A stretch of DNA of 52,569 nt from positions 1 through 52,569 of the forward strand of contig CAKRRN010000014.1 of NCBI GenBank assembly GCA_934394435.1, given 5' to 3'. This document shows, in pieces, positions 1 to 7,093 of this stretch. Positions within the stretch are counted from its first letter, which is position 1, and every line of letters starts with the position of its first letter. The notes under the pieces were generated by a model. That model was not told where the DNA came from and did not search any database. It saw only the letters and a list, made by a program, of their open reading frames with translations. The position numbers were made by a program, and so were the translations under genes. This DNA is from an uncultured Bacteroidaceae bacterium. GTDB taxonomy: Bacteria > Bacteroidota > Bacteroidia > Bacteroidales > Bacteroidaceae.

Positions 1-58
1 GGACTTGAGTAGTCCGTAATGTTAAATCTCAATCGAATTCTTAACAAAGTCAATAGAG

Positions 59-80
59 GTAGGCACTGAAAAGTGCCTAC
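59..80. repeat. Perfect 9-bp hairpin with GAAA loop
   Basis: The arms GTAGGCACT (59-67) and AGTGCCTAC (72-80) are perfect complements around a GAAA tetraloop. The following bases (TCTTTGG) contain no uninterrupted T run, so it is a poor terminator. A second small inverted repeat (GGACT, 5-nt loop, AGTCC) sits at 1-15. I see no gene in 1-114; stop codons occur in all three + frames. It may mark the end of an upstream transcript or a recombination scar next to the truncated acetyltransferase. Confidence 0.5.
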
Positions 81-114
81 TCTTTGGGGTATGCCCTAAT
101 TTGACTGCTTACTG

Positions 115-456
115 ATGATAGCCTCTGGGGTTTCGTTTATCAACCACGACATTGTGGCTCAGATGCTAAACAAGAAATATAATACCCATGACTTTCAGAG
201 TAAAGAGGGGTGTATATCAGTTGGTGATAATGTGATGATAGGTGCGGGGACGATAATATTGCCTGACGTGAGGATTGGTTCTAATGTAATAATAGGGGCA
301 GGTTCAATTGTATGTAAAGATATTCCTGACAATTCGGTTGCTGCAGGAGTGCCGTGCAAGGTTGTGGGTGACTTTGAAAAGCTTGTAGATAAATACAGTG
401 GAGTGAAGAAAACTACTGCAGAAGAACTATGGAAGGAATTTTATAGGGTAAGGTGA
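115..456 (+). pseudogene. N-terminally truncated hexapeptide-repeat acetyltransferase
   Basis: The 113 residues match the C-terminal half of a left-handed beta-helix O- or N-acetyltransferase of the maltose/galactoside acetyltransferase type. Visible signs are hexapeptide turns (VGDNVMIGAGTIILPDV, IGSNVIIGAGSIV), the family ending AAGVPCKVVG, and an SFINHD stretch carrying the usual catalytic-type His. Members normally have 170-210 residues and several more coils before this point. Here the sequence before codon 1 has stops in every frame, so the first part is missing. This is either a decayed remnant or, less likely, a very short active protein. It belongs to the surface-polysaccharide locus that follows. 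Family call firm; functional status uncertain. Confidence 0.7.
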
Positions 457-675
457 TGATTTAGGATTGCTGTCTTCGAAATGTTTTTTTAAGATATCGG
501 GGATGAAATGACAGGTTGTTGGGTATCCTCATTCGAGTGAAGACATGGGCGTAGAGCGATACTATGATGGGTAATAAAATCGTTATGCCTACTGGGTAAA
601 GTGAAATTTGTCACGTATGCCTACAGCCAAGGCACTAAGTATGTCTTCTCAAATTTAAAAGTATATTTAATAAAT

Positions 676-1551
676 ATGAATAATCTACAGGATGTAACAA
701 TAGTGATACTGACAAAAAACGAAGAGGTAAATCTTCCCGATTGTTTGAACTCCGTAAAAGGATTTGCCAAACGATGTGTGATTGTAGATAGTTTCAGTAC
801 AGATTGTACAAAAAAAGTGGCAGGGGAGTATGGTGTAGACTTTTATGAGCACAAGTTTGAGAATTATGCACGACAATTTAATTGGGCATTGGACAACACC
901 AATATTATGACAAAGTGGACCTTTCGCTTAGATGCAGACGAAAGGCTAACTCCCCAATTATGTGCGGAGCTGGTGAATCTGATGGCTAAGCATGAGTCCG
1001 ATGATGTCAACGGCATTACAATGCGTGCATGGCTCTATTTTATGGGAAAGAAATTAGCTCACAACAAGAAAGCCAAGCATAAACTGATGCTGTTCAAAAC
1101 AGGATTAGGAAGAATAGAGGACCGTAAGATGGATGAACATACGGTTTTGATTCGCGGGACTTCTATTATGGCACAGGAACGGTTCTTGCACTATGATTTC
1201 AAGAACATGACTTTCTGGATAAATAAACTGAATTGGTATGCAACACGTGAGATGCAGGACTACTTCGAATTTATCAATGGAAAAGATGCGGATATAGAAG
1301 GAAATGACAAAGGTATCAATGCTACACGTAACAAGAAGTTTGGAGTTTATTATAAGATGCCTATTTTCTTGCGTGCAATTCTACTTTTCTTATTCACGTA
1401 TTTTAAGGAGATGCGTTTCTTGGACGGAAAAGAGGGCTTTATATATACGTTTATGTACAGTTGCTGGTATCGCTTGCTTGTCGATGCTAAGATATATGAA
1501 CAGATGAAATACAAGAGACCTTTTGAGGAGACTGGTGACTTGAAAGGTTAG
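676..1551 (+). CDS. Family 2 glycosyltransferase (WaaE/KdtX-like)
   Basis: A 291-residue GT-A fold glycosyltransferase, probably cytosolic and membrane-associated, adding a sugar to a lipid-linked polysaccharide intermediate. Seen: the nucleotide-binding start VTIVILTKNEE (residues 7-17), VDSFSTD (37-43), and the metal-binding DADE (86-89). A hydrophobic C-terminal stretch (LRAILLFLFTYF) is common in the lipopolysaccharide glucosyltransferase-like branch. The frame stays open upstream to a GTG at 601, but the ATG at 676 begins right before the conserved first strand and is preferred. The 457-675 stretch holds no recognisable gene. Donor and acceptor sugars cannot be read from sequence. It is followed 10 nt later by the ATP-grasp gene, so the two are probably co-transcribed. 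Confidence 0.85.
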   Translation: MNNLQDVTIVILTKNEEVNLPDCLNSVKGFAKRCVIVDSFSTDCTKKVAGEYGVDFYEHKFENYARQFNWALDNTNIMTKWTFRLDADERLTPQLCAELVNLMAKHESDDVNGITMRAWLYFMGKKLAHNKKAKHKLMLFKTGLGRIEDRKMDEHTVLIRGTSIMAQERFLHYDFKNMTFWINKLNWYATREMQDYFEFINGKDADIEGNDKGINATRNKKFGVYYKMPIFLRAILLFLFTYFKEMRFLDGKEGFIYTFMYSCWYRLLVDAKIYEQMKYKRPFEETGDLKG

Positions 1552-1561
1552 AAAATTTATT

Positions 1562-2764
1562 ATGAAGAAAATCTTATTGATCAATGCGGAAGGTGTGCAA
1601 GCCATCTGTATGGCTCGTTCATTGCGTAAGCAAGGACATTGGGTCATAGGCTTTTGCAACTACAAGATGACGAGTGGGTATGTGACAAGATGGTTGAGCG
1701 AGAGACATGTATCGCCAGATGTTACATTGTATAAAGAAGAGTTTAAAAATTTCCTGTTTACGTATTTGAGAAATCATAATGTAGATGTGGTAATACCATT
1801 GGCAGACGATGGGGCTGAATTCCTAAGTAAAAATAAAGAAGGTATTGAGGCAATGGGAGCCCTGTGTGCCATTCCTTCATTTGATGTTTTCAATATTGCC
1901 AATGATAAGCAAAAGTTGATGGAGCTTTGCGAGAAGTATGGACTTTCGCATCCAAGAACACGAGAATTGAACCCCGATGATTTAAAATCCACTGCTAATT
2001 ATGTGGGATTCCCAGCCATGATAAAGCCCAATCTTTCACAGGGAGCAAAAGGTATTGTCAGGGTGAATGATATGGATGAGCTAAAGGAAAAGTTCCCTGG
2101 TATTTACAAACAGTTTGGTGCTTGCACCTTACAACAGTATGTTGACCAACCCGACTATTACTATAATGTGATGATGTATCGTGATAAAAGTGGTGAGATT
2201 GCAGGACAAACAGTCATTAAAATTCGTAGGTTCTTTCCTTTGAAGGGTGGTACGAGTTGTTACAGTGAGACTGTGAAGCATCCTTCTCTTTTGAAAGAAT
2301 GTAAGGACGTGCTTGAAAAACTCGGTTGGACTGGGTTTGCTGATTTTGATGTTTTGGAAGACAAGCATAGCGGTGAACTTAAAATTATAGAGATAAACCC
2401 TCGTGTACCATCGAGTTTTCAAGCAGCATTTGCTGCAGGTATAGACTTTGGACGAATCTTTATGGCTGATTTGTTTGATGAGCCTATGCCAACGTTTGAA
2501 TACCATACTGGTAAACAGGTCAGATGGTTCGGATTGGATGTCATGTGGTTTTTATTTTCACCTGACAGATTTAAGTTTAAACCCTCATGGTTTAAATTCT
2601 TCGGCAAAGACGTGAGTTATCATGACGGAGCATGGAATGATCCTTTGCCAATGTTGGCAGGTATGTTGGCAGGGGTCGTGAAATATATGAATCCAGAGTT
2701 TAGAAAATCAAAACTTATGAATATGGAAAATAGTAAACAACGAAAAATCCATCGGGGGGGGTAA
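1562..2764 (+). CDS. ATP-grasp carboxylate-amine ligase-like protein
   Basis: A 400-residue ATP-grasp enzyme expected to activate a carboxylate with ATP and join it to an amine or similar nucleophile. Seen: a Rossmann-like pre-ATP-grasp domain at the N terminus (KKILLINAEGVQA), a lysine-containing nucleotide-binding strand (FPAMIKPNLSQGAKGIV, around residues 150-165), and the metal-binding EINPRVPSSF motif (around 278-287). The closest general type is the carbamoyl-phosphate-synthase-like ligases found in capsule loci. The substrate is unknown. The PIG-L deacetylase at the end of the same operon could supply a free amino-sugar acceptor (inference). The last codons run through eight consecutive G residues (2754-2761), a slippage-prone tract that could alter the C terminus. 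Confidence 0.8.
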   Translation: MKKILLINAEGVQAICMARSLRKQGHWVIGFCNYKMTSGYVTRWLSERHVSPDVTLYKEEFKNFLFTYLRNHNVDVVIPLADDGAEFLSKNKEGIEAMGALCAIPSFDVFNIANDKQKLMELCEKYGLSHPRTRELNPDDLKSTANYVGFPAMIKPNLSQGAKGIVRVNDMDELKEKFPGIYKQFGACTLQQYVDQPDYYYNVMMYRDKSGEIAGQTVIKIRRFFPLKGGTSCYSETVKHPSLLKECKDVLEKLGWTGFADFDVLEDKHSGELKIIEINPRVPSSFQAAFAAGIDFGRIFMADLFDEPMPTFEYHTGKQVRWFGLDVMWFLFSPDRFKFKPSWFKFFGKDVSYHDGAWNDPLPMLAGMLAGVVKYMNPEFRKSKLMNMENSKQRKIHRGG

Positions 2765-2821
2765 TTTGTAGTTCTGAAATTGTGCGGTTCCATAGTCCTT
2801 ACGAAAAAGCTGCATAGTATT

Positions 2822-3397
2822 ATGGAACATAAAACAACACTTACATATAGGTTACTCTGCTTGCTTGGTTTCAGATACCCAATAGAGGACTATGGAGACG
2901 TAAGTTTATGGCAGGTAACTAAACAGTTTTTCGTCAACTGGTATCATCGCCTACTTATCAACGCAATGAATTGGGCAATATTGGAACCTTTTAATCCGAG
3001 AAAACTACGTTCTGTCATCATGCGTATGCTGGGAGCGAAAGTTGGTAAGGATGTGTTCATTGGTGATTACGTGCGTGTGGACTTGAATCACTCAAACCTT
3101 ATAACAATTGAGGATGGGGTGCATGTTGCTGGTGATGTGCGTTTGCTTTGTCATAAAAAGGATTTGTCTCAATACGGACCAGAAGAAATTTATGGTATGC
3201 AACCATACAAGTATGGGAAAATACATCTTTGTAGGAATTGTGCAATTGGTACAGGCTGTCTTATTATGCCAGGGGTGACAATCGGTGAGGGAGCTGTTGT
3301 TGGTGCTTTGGTGACAAAGGATATCCCTGCATGGAGCCTTGCTTTGGGTTCTCCTGCTAAGGTGGTAAAGACTTTTAAAAGAAATCAGAACGGATGA
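2822..3397 (+). CDS. Hexapeptide-repeat O-acyltransferase (WcaF/WbbJ-like)
   Basis: A 191-residue left-handed beta-helix acyltransferase, likely using acetyl-CoA to acetylate a sugar hydroxyl in the polysaccharide. Seen: hexapeptide turns (LGAKVGKDVFIGDYVRV; AIGTGCLIMPGVTIGEGAVVGALVTKDIPAW) and the family ending LGSPAKVVKTF. The N-terminal 60 residues are hydrophobic and helical and may dock the enzyme to the membrane. The frame is open back to a TTG at 2780, but the ATG at 2822 gives the better N terminus. It is complete, unlike the fragment at the left edge. Its stop codon overlaps the start of the next gene (ATGA), indicating translational coupling. Confidence 0.85.
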   Translation: MEHKTTLTYRLLCLLGFRYPIEDYGDVSLWQVTKQFFVNWYHRLLINAMNWAILEPFNPRKLRSVIMRMLGAKVGKDVFIGDYVRVDLNHSNLITIEDGVHVAGDVRLLCHKKDLSQYGPEEIYGMQPYKYGKIHLCRNCAIGTGCLIMPGVTIGEGAVVGALVTKDIPAWSLALGSPAKVVKTFKRNQNG

Positions 3398-4278
3398 AAA
3401 AGATATTGATAACAGGTGCGAACAGTTTTGTTGGTACTTCGATTGAGCGATGGTTGATGCGTGAACCGGAGAAGTATCAGGTAGATACGGTAGACACAAT
3501 GAATGATGCTTGGAAGAAAGCAGACTTCACGAAGTATGACGTGGTATTTCATGTGGCAGGCATTGCGCATGTGGACCCGAAGCCAGAAATGGCTCCACTA
3601 TATTATAAAGTGAACCGTGATTTAACCATAGAGATTGCTAAGCACGCTAAGGAATGTGGAGTGAGGCAATTTGTGTTTATGTCGTCGAGAATTGTTTATC
3701 ATGCAAGTAAGTCGTTGAAGGGTGATGTGACTAAGCGTGACACAAAACCCAATCCGAATGACTTTTATGGCGACAGTAAGCTACAAGCTGAGAATGGATT
3801 GAATGAATTGGCTTGCGATACATTCAAGGTGGCTAACTTGCGTCCTTGCATGATATATGGTCCTAACTCAAAAGGAAATTTCTTGCGCTTGGGATGGCTT
3901 GCGACCAAGACTCCCATATTCCCTGCATGGCACAACAAACGCTCTATGTTGTACATAGACAATTTAGCGGAATTTGTGAAGCAGGTTATAGATCGTGAAC
4001 TTGGTGGCACGTTCTATCCGCAGAATGCAGAATTGGCTGATACGGTAGAAATAGTAAGATACTTTGCAAAGAAGTATAACCATAAGATATGGATTAGTAG
4101 TTTGTTTAATCCTTTTGTTTGGCTTGGCTCTTTCTTCCTGCCACAGTTGCCAAAGATGTTTGCAAGCAGCTACTACGAACCAGAGATGAGTAAGTATGAC
4201 TTCGATTACCAAGTTGTAAGTTTTGAGGATTCTCTTAAAGGTTTGGAAATTTCGGATTCAAACAGAAAAATGAAGTAA
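3394..4278 (+). CDS. NAD-dependent epimerase/dehydratase
   Basis: A 294-residue short-chain dehydrogenase/reductase of the extended (GalE-like) type, acting on nucleotide-sugars in the cytosol. Seen: the nucleotide-binding loop TGANSFVG (residues 7-14), the serine region FMSSRIVY (95-102) and the catalytic YGDSK (125-129), which fits the Tyr-x-x-x-Lys rule. The branch resembles UDP-glucose 4-epimerase or dTDP-4-dehydrorhamnose reductase-like proteins of capsule loci; the precise reaction is not predictable. It overlaps the preceding acyltransferase by 4 nt, and its stop overlaps the next start by one base (TAATG), so it sits in the middle of a tightly packed operon. Confidence 0.88.
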   Translation: MKKILITGANSFVGTSIERWLMREPEKYQVDTVDTMNDAWKKADFTKYDVVFHVAGIAHVDPKPEMAPLYYKVNRDLTIEIAKHAKECGVRQFVFMSSRIVYHASKSLKGDVTKRDTKPNPNDFYGDSKLQAENGLNELACDTFKVANLRPCMIYGPNSKGNFLRLGWLATKTPIFPAWHNKRSMLYIDNLAEFVKQVIDRELGGTFYPQNAELADTVEIVRYFAKKYNHKIWISSLFNPFVWLGSFFLPQLPKMFASSYYEPEMSKYDFDYQVVSFEDSLKGLEISDSNRKMK

Positions 4279-5345
4279 TGCCTCTATTTCAAGAACTCAT
4301 ACTAATTTCGTTGGGAAAACGGGAATACTTCTCTCGAAGAGTATCAGAGGCGGAGTGGGCAGTGCTTTATAAGGAGGCACAACGGCAATCGCTTGTGGGA
4401 GTATTGCTTTCTGGTGTTGAAAAAGCTATTGCCAATGGAGAACGAAAGCCACTTTTTTTGATGCAATGGATAGCGCAGGTGCTGACATTGGAGAAAAGAA
4501 ACAAATTGTTGAATGCAAGGTGCAGAGAGATAACCAGTATATTCAGACAAATCGGATTGCGAAGTTGCGTATTGAAAGGGCAAGGTGTTGCTCGGCTTTA
4601 TCCCAATCCTTTGCGAAGACAATGCGGTGATATAGACTTGTGGGTTGAAGGAAACAGAGATGAAATCTACAGAACTTTGAAGAAAAGATGGAAGGTGGGT
4701 GATACTGTTATTCACCATGCTGATGTGGAGATTTTTAAGGATACACCAACCGAGATTCATTTCATTCCAAGTTTTGCGTATAGTCCTTTCTTGTATCATA
4801 AATACAAACAATTTTTTAAGAAGAACGCAGAACTGCAATTCTCCAGTTATAATGATAAAGTAGGTTTTGCATCTCCTACATCCCATTTTAATGCGGTGTA
4901 TTCATTGATGCACATATTTCATCACGTGTTGCACGAAGGCATCGGGCTGCGTCAGTTGCTGGATTATTACTATATTCTCCTTAATTTAGAGAAAAAACAA
5001 AAGATACAAGTGCATGAAGACATAAAGCTATTAGGGTTAGTAAAGTTTGCCGCAGCTGTGATGTATGTGGAACAGCAGATGTTTGATTTGGAAAAAGACT
5101 ACTTGCTTTGTGAACCTGATGCACAGTTGGGACATTTGCTATTATCAGAAATTGAACGCTCAGGTAACTTTGGACAATATGATGAACGCAACCGACAGGT
5201 GAATCGTAAAAGCAGAATAAGTTTGTATATGCATAATGTGAAGCGTAACTTCGTGTTTTTCCAATTCGCTCCAAGTGAAGTGCTTTGGGCACCGATATGG
5301 AAACCGTGTCATTTTGTATGGAGAAAGATAAATGGATATTCATAA
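4278..5345 (+). CDS. Putative nucleotidyltransferase (NTP_transf_5-like)
   Basis: A 355-residue protein resembling the uncharacterised nucleotidyltransferase family often found in Bacteroidetes capsule loci. Seen: a GDIDLWV stretch (117-123) that matches the two-acid metal site of the polymerase-beta superfamily, preceded by LKGQG (99-103), where the family has its glycine-rich contact. The C-terminal half is mostly helical. No signal peptide or membrane segment is visible. Partner and substrate are unknown; candidates are nucleotidylation of a protein or of a sugar intermediate. It sits between the epimerase and the initiating sugar transferase, which suggests a role in polysaccharide assembly or its control (inference). 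Confidence 0.7.
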   Translation: MPLFQELILISLGKREYFSRRVSEAEWAVLYKEAQRQSLVGVLLSGVEKAIANGERKPLFLMQWIAQVLTLEKRNKLLNARCREITSIFRQIGLRSCVLKGQGVARLYPNPLRRQCGDIDLWVEGNRDEIYRTLKKRWKVGDTVIHHADVEIFKDTPTEIHFIPSFAYSPFLYHKYKQFFKKNAELQFSSYNDKVGFASPTSHFNAVYSLMHIFHHVLHEGIGLRQLLDYYYILLNLEKKQKIQVHEDIKLLGLVKFAAAVMYVEQQMFDLEKDYLLCEPDAQLGHLLLSEIERSGNFGQYDERNRQVNRKSRISLYMHNVKRNFVFFQFAPSEVLWAPIWKPCHFVWRKINGYS

Positions 5346-5356
5346 AGAAAAAAATC

Positions 5357-6013
5357 ATGATTTATAAAGCAACCAAACGTATTTTTGATTTTATATGTGC
5401 CTTCGTTGGCATCATCGGAACATCCCCAATATGGATTTTGAGTATCATACTTACGGAACTGAGTGACCCAGGACCATTGTTCTACTTTGCCAATCGTGTT
5501 GGCAAGGACAACAAGAAGTTTAAGATGTGGAAGTTCCGCTCCATGCGTGTGGCAAGAGGGGCTAATGAGGCTTCGTTGCGCCCTGACCAAGATCGTATAT
5601 TCTGGTGGGGTAAGATTATGCGAAGACTGAAGATTGACGAGTTGCCTCAGTTGATAAACATATTGAATGGAACAATGTCATTTGTCGGTCCGCGTCCTGC
5701 TGCAGTGGACCAAGTAAATATCACACGTGGTGGAGAGAATGCTGTTGCAGCGACTGTGCCTTGTGGGCTGACTTCTCAGTCAAGTTTGTGGGATTATATC
5801 TATGGTGATCAGTTTCCTGATGAGAAGGAGTATGACGAGAAGGTCTTGCCGATACGCCTTAAACTTGATGTGTATTACGTGAGACATGCATCGTTCTTTG
5901 GAGATATCAAACTGATTGTTTGGACTATCATTGCTATCCTATATACTGCTTGTGGTAAGTATCCGCAGTGGATGCATGACAAGTTGGTCGGATATGCGGA
6001 GACTATATGTTAG
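5357..6013 (+). CDS. Initiating undecaprenyl-phosphate sugar-phosphate transferase
   Basis: A 218-residue bacterial sugar transferase of the small PglC/WcaJ-catalytic-domain type. It moves a sugar-1-phosphate from a UDP-sugar onto undecaprenyl phosphate at the inner membrane, starting repeat-unit synthesis. Seen: an N-terminal membrane hairpin (residues about 10-32), the conserved KMWKFRSM stretch, and the catalytic core RRLKIDELPQLINIL followed by SFVGPRP. An upstream in-frame start at 5285 would add 24 residues that overlap the preceding gene; the ATG at 5357, 11 nt after that gene's stop, is the natural one. Its position late in the operon is common for Bacteroidetes capsule loci, where initiating transferases cluster at the 3' end. 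Confidence 0.92.
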   Translation: MIYKATKRIFDFICAFVGIIGTSPIWILSIILTELSDPGPLFYFANRVGKDNKKFKMWKFRSMRVARGANEASLRPDQDRIFWWGKIMRRLKIDELPQLINILNGTMSFVGPRPAAVDQVNITRGGENAVAATVPCGLTSQSSLWDYIYGDQFPDEKEYDEKVLPIRLKLDVYYVRHASFFGDIKLIVWTIIAILYTACGKYPQWMHDKLVGYAETIC

Positions 6014-6040
6014 AGAAAGGAAATAAATAAAGATAAGCAA

Positions 6041-6718
6041 ATGAAATACCTGTTAGTAGTGGCTCACCCCGATGACGAGGTTCTCGGGGCTGGAGCGTCT
6101 ATGTGGAAATGGAGTCACGAAGGTGATGAGGTGGAGGTTGCTATCATGTGTACGGAGGCTAAGGCAAGGGCTTTTCGCCCTTCGGATGCGGAACTGGAAG
6201 GTGACACGGATGCTGCAACAAATTATGTGGGGGTCTGCAAGAAGTATGAGGCTGATTTTCCTAATATAGAGATGAACACGGTGCCACACTTGAAGTTGGT
6301 GCAGTTCATAGAGAGTGCCATCCGCGAGAGTGAGCCGGACATTGTGATTACACATCATCCTGCGGACACAAACAACGACCACTTGCAGACCTCAATGGCT
6401 TGTCAGGAGGCGATACGCTTATTTCAACGTCAGCCAACGGTAAAGCCGATTTCGGAGTTCTGGTATATGGAGGTGCCTTCATGCTCGGAGTGGGCTATCA
6501 ACGATGCGATGAATCTGTTTCGTCCTAACTGTTATGTGGAGGTAGGTCAGAATGGTGTTGAGGCTAAGTGTAAGGCTCTCTCTATGTATCGTGGGGTGAT
6601 GCGTCCTTATCCTCATCCGCGTAGCGTGGAATACATCACGGGACTGGCTGCTATGCGTGGTAGCCAGTGGGGATGTAACTATGCGGAGGCTTTCCAGGTG
6701 GTGTTGCGTAAAGTGTGA
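6041..6718 (+). CDS. PIG-L family N-acetylglucosaminyl deacetylase
   Basis: A 225-residue zinc-dependent deacetylase of the LmbE/PIG-L family, which removes acetyl groups from N-acetyl sugars. Seen: the metal-binding HPDDE (residues 9-13) and the second histidine motif HHPADTNNDH (105-114). There is no signal peptide, so it should act in the cytosol on a nucleotide- or lipid-linked sugar. It follows the initiating sugar transferase by 27 nt and is the last full gene of the operon. In this setting it could create a free amine on the repeat unit, which the upstream ATP-grasp ligase or acyltransferases might then decorate (inference). Confidence 0.88.
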   Translation: MKYLLVVAHPDDEVLGAGASMWKWSHEGDEVEVAIMCTEAKARAFRPSDAELEGDTDAATNYVGVCKKYEADFPNIEMNTVPHLKLVQFIESAIRESEPDIVITHHPADTNNDHLQTSMACQEAIRLFQRQPTVKPISEFWYMEVPSCSEWAINDAMNLFRPNCYVEVGQNGVEAKCKALSMYRGVMRPYPHPRSVEYITGLAAMRGSQWGCNYAEAFQVVLRKV

Positions 6719-6723
6719 GTGAT

Positions 6724-6804
6724 ATGAAATGGTTGAAAGCTATTTGGGCGTTCTGTTCGTACCTCTTTGTTCCAAGGAGGGTCAAGCGTATGCCAAACGA
6801 TTGA
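6724..6804 (+). CDS. Possible 26-residue small protein at operon end
   Basis: An ATG begins 5 nt after the PIG-L stop and reads 26 codons to a TGA just before the terminator stem. The first half is hydrophobic and aromatic (LKAIWAFCSYLFV) and the tail is basic (PRRVKRMPND), like a single membrane-inserting helix with a positive end. No family is recognised. The only support is position, composition and the lack of any other use for this stretch; it may be chance. Confidence 0.3.
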   Translation: MKWLKAIWAFCSYLFVPRRVKRMPND

Positions 6805-6852
6805 AAAAAAAGGAATCTCCCGACTTGTTTATCAAGTTGGGAGATTTTTTTT
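6804..6852. terminator. Bidirectional intrinsic terminator
   Basis: The arms 6814-6827 (AATCTCCCGACTTG) and 6833-6846 (CAAGTTGGGAGATT) pair over 14 bp with one G-T wobble. A run of T (6845-6852) follows on the + strand and a run of A (6804-6811) precedes it. It can therefore stop the polysaccharide operon from the left and the tRNA transcript from the right. Confidence 0.88.
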
Positions 6853-6854
6853 CG

Positions 6855-6929
6855 TGATTCGGATGGGGCTCGAACCCATGACCCGCAGCTTAGAAGGCTG
6901 CTGCTCTAATCCAACTGAGCTACCGAACC
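6855..6929 (-). tRNA. tRNA-Arg (anticodon TCT)
   Basis: The reverse strand folds as a 75-nt cloverleaf. The acceptor arm GGTTCGG pairs with CCGAATC (one G-U), with discriminator A. The D-arm contains AGCTCAGTTGGAT and the T-loop GGTTCGAGCC. The anticodon stem GCAGC/GCTGC closes the loop CTTCTAA, which places TCT at 34-36 and reads AGA codons. CCA is not encoded, as usual in this phylum. A Bacteroidetes -7 box lies about 60 bp upstream and a bidirectional terminator begins 2 nt past its 3' end. Confidence 0.93.
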
Positions 6930-6988
6930 ATCCTTCTGCCTTTGGCTAAAACTCCTTAAACATAAGGCATCGTATCCAAAAGCGTGTG

Positions 6989-6996
6989 CAAAGATA
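6989..6996 (-). promoter_or_regulatory. Probable -7 box for tRNA-Arg
   Basis: On the reverse strand this reads TATCTTTG, matching the Bacteroidetes -7 consensus TAnnTTTG. A CTTG about 20 nt further upstream is a fair -33 element. The predicted start lies roughly 50 nt before the tRNA 5' end, leaving a short leader to be processed. Confidence 0.55.
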
Positions 6997-7093
6997 CTTA
7001 CTTCCGTTCACATACGCAAGCGAAAAGCGTTTTCTTTTTCATAAATGTGTCTTCTGCCGAGTCTGCTTCTTTTGTCTGCAGAATATCTCATCG

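Noticed and set aside
59..80. Intrinsic terminator at the left edge
   Set aside because: The stem is perfect but no uninterrupted T run follows, so it is listed only as a hairpin.
6767..6949. Protein-coding frame across the terminator and tRNA
   Set aside because: The 60-codon frame covers a perfect terminator stem and the tRNA-Arg on the other strand, so it is a chance reading.
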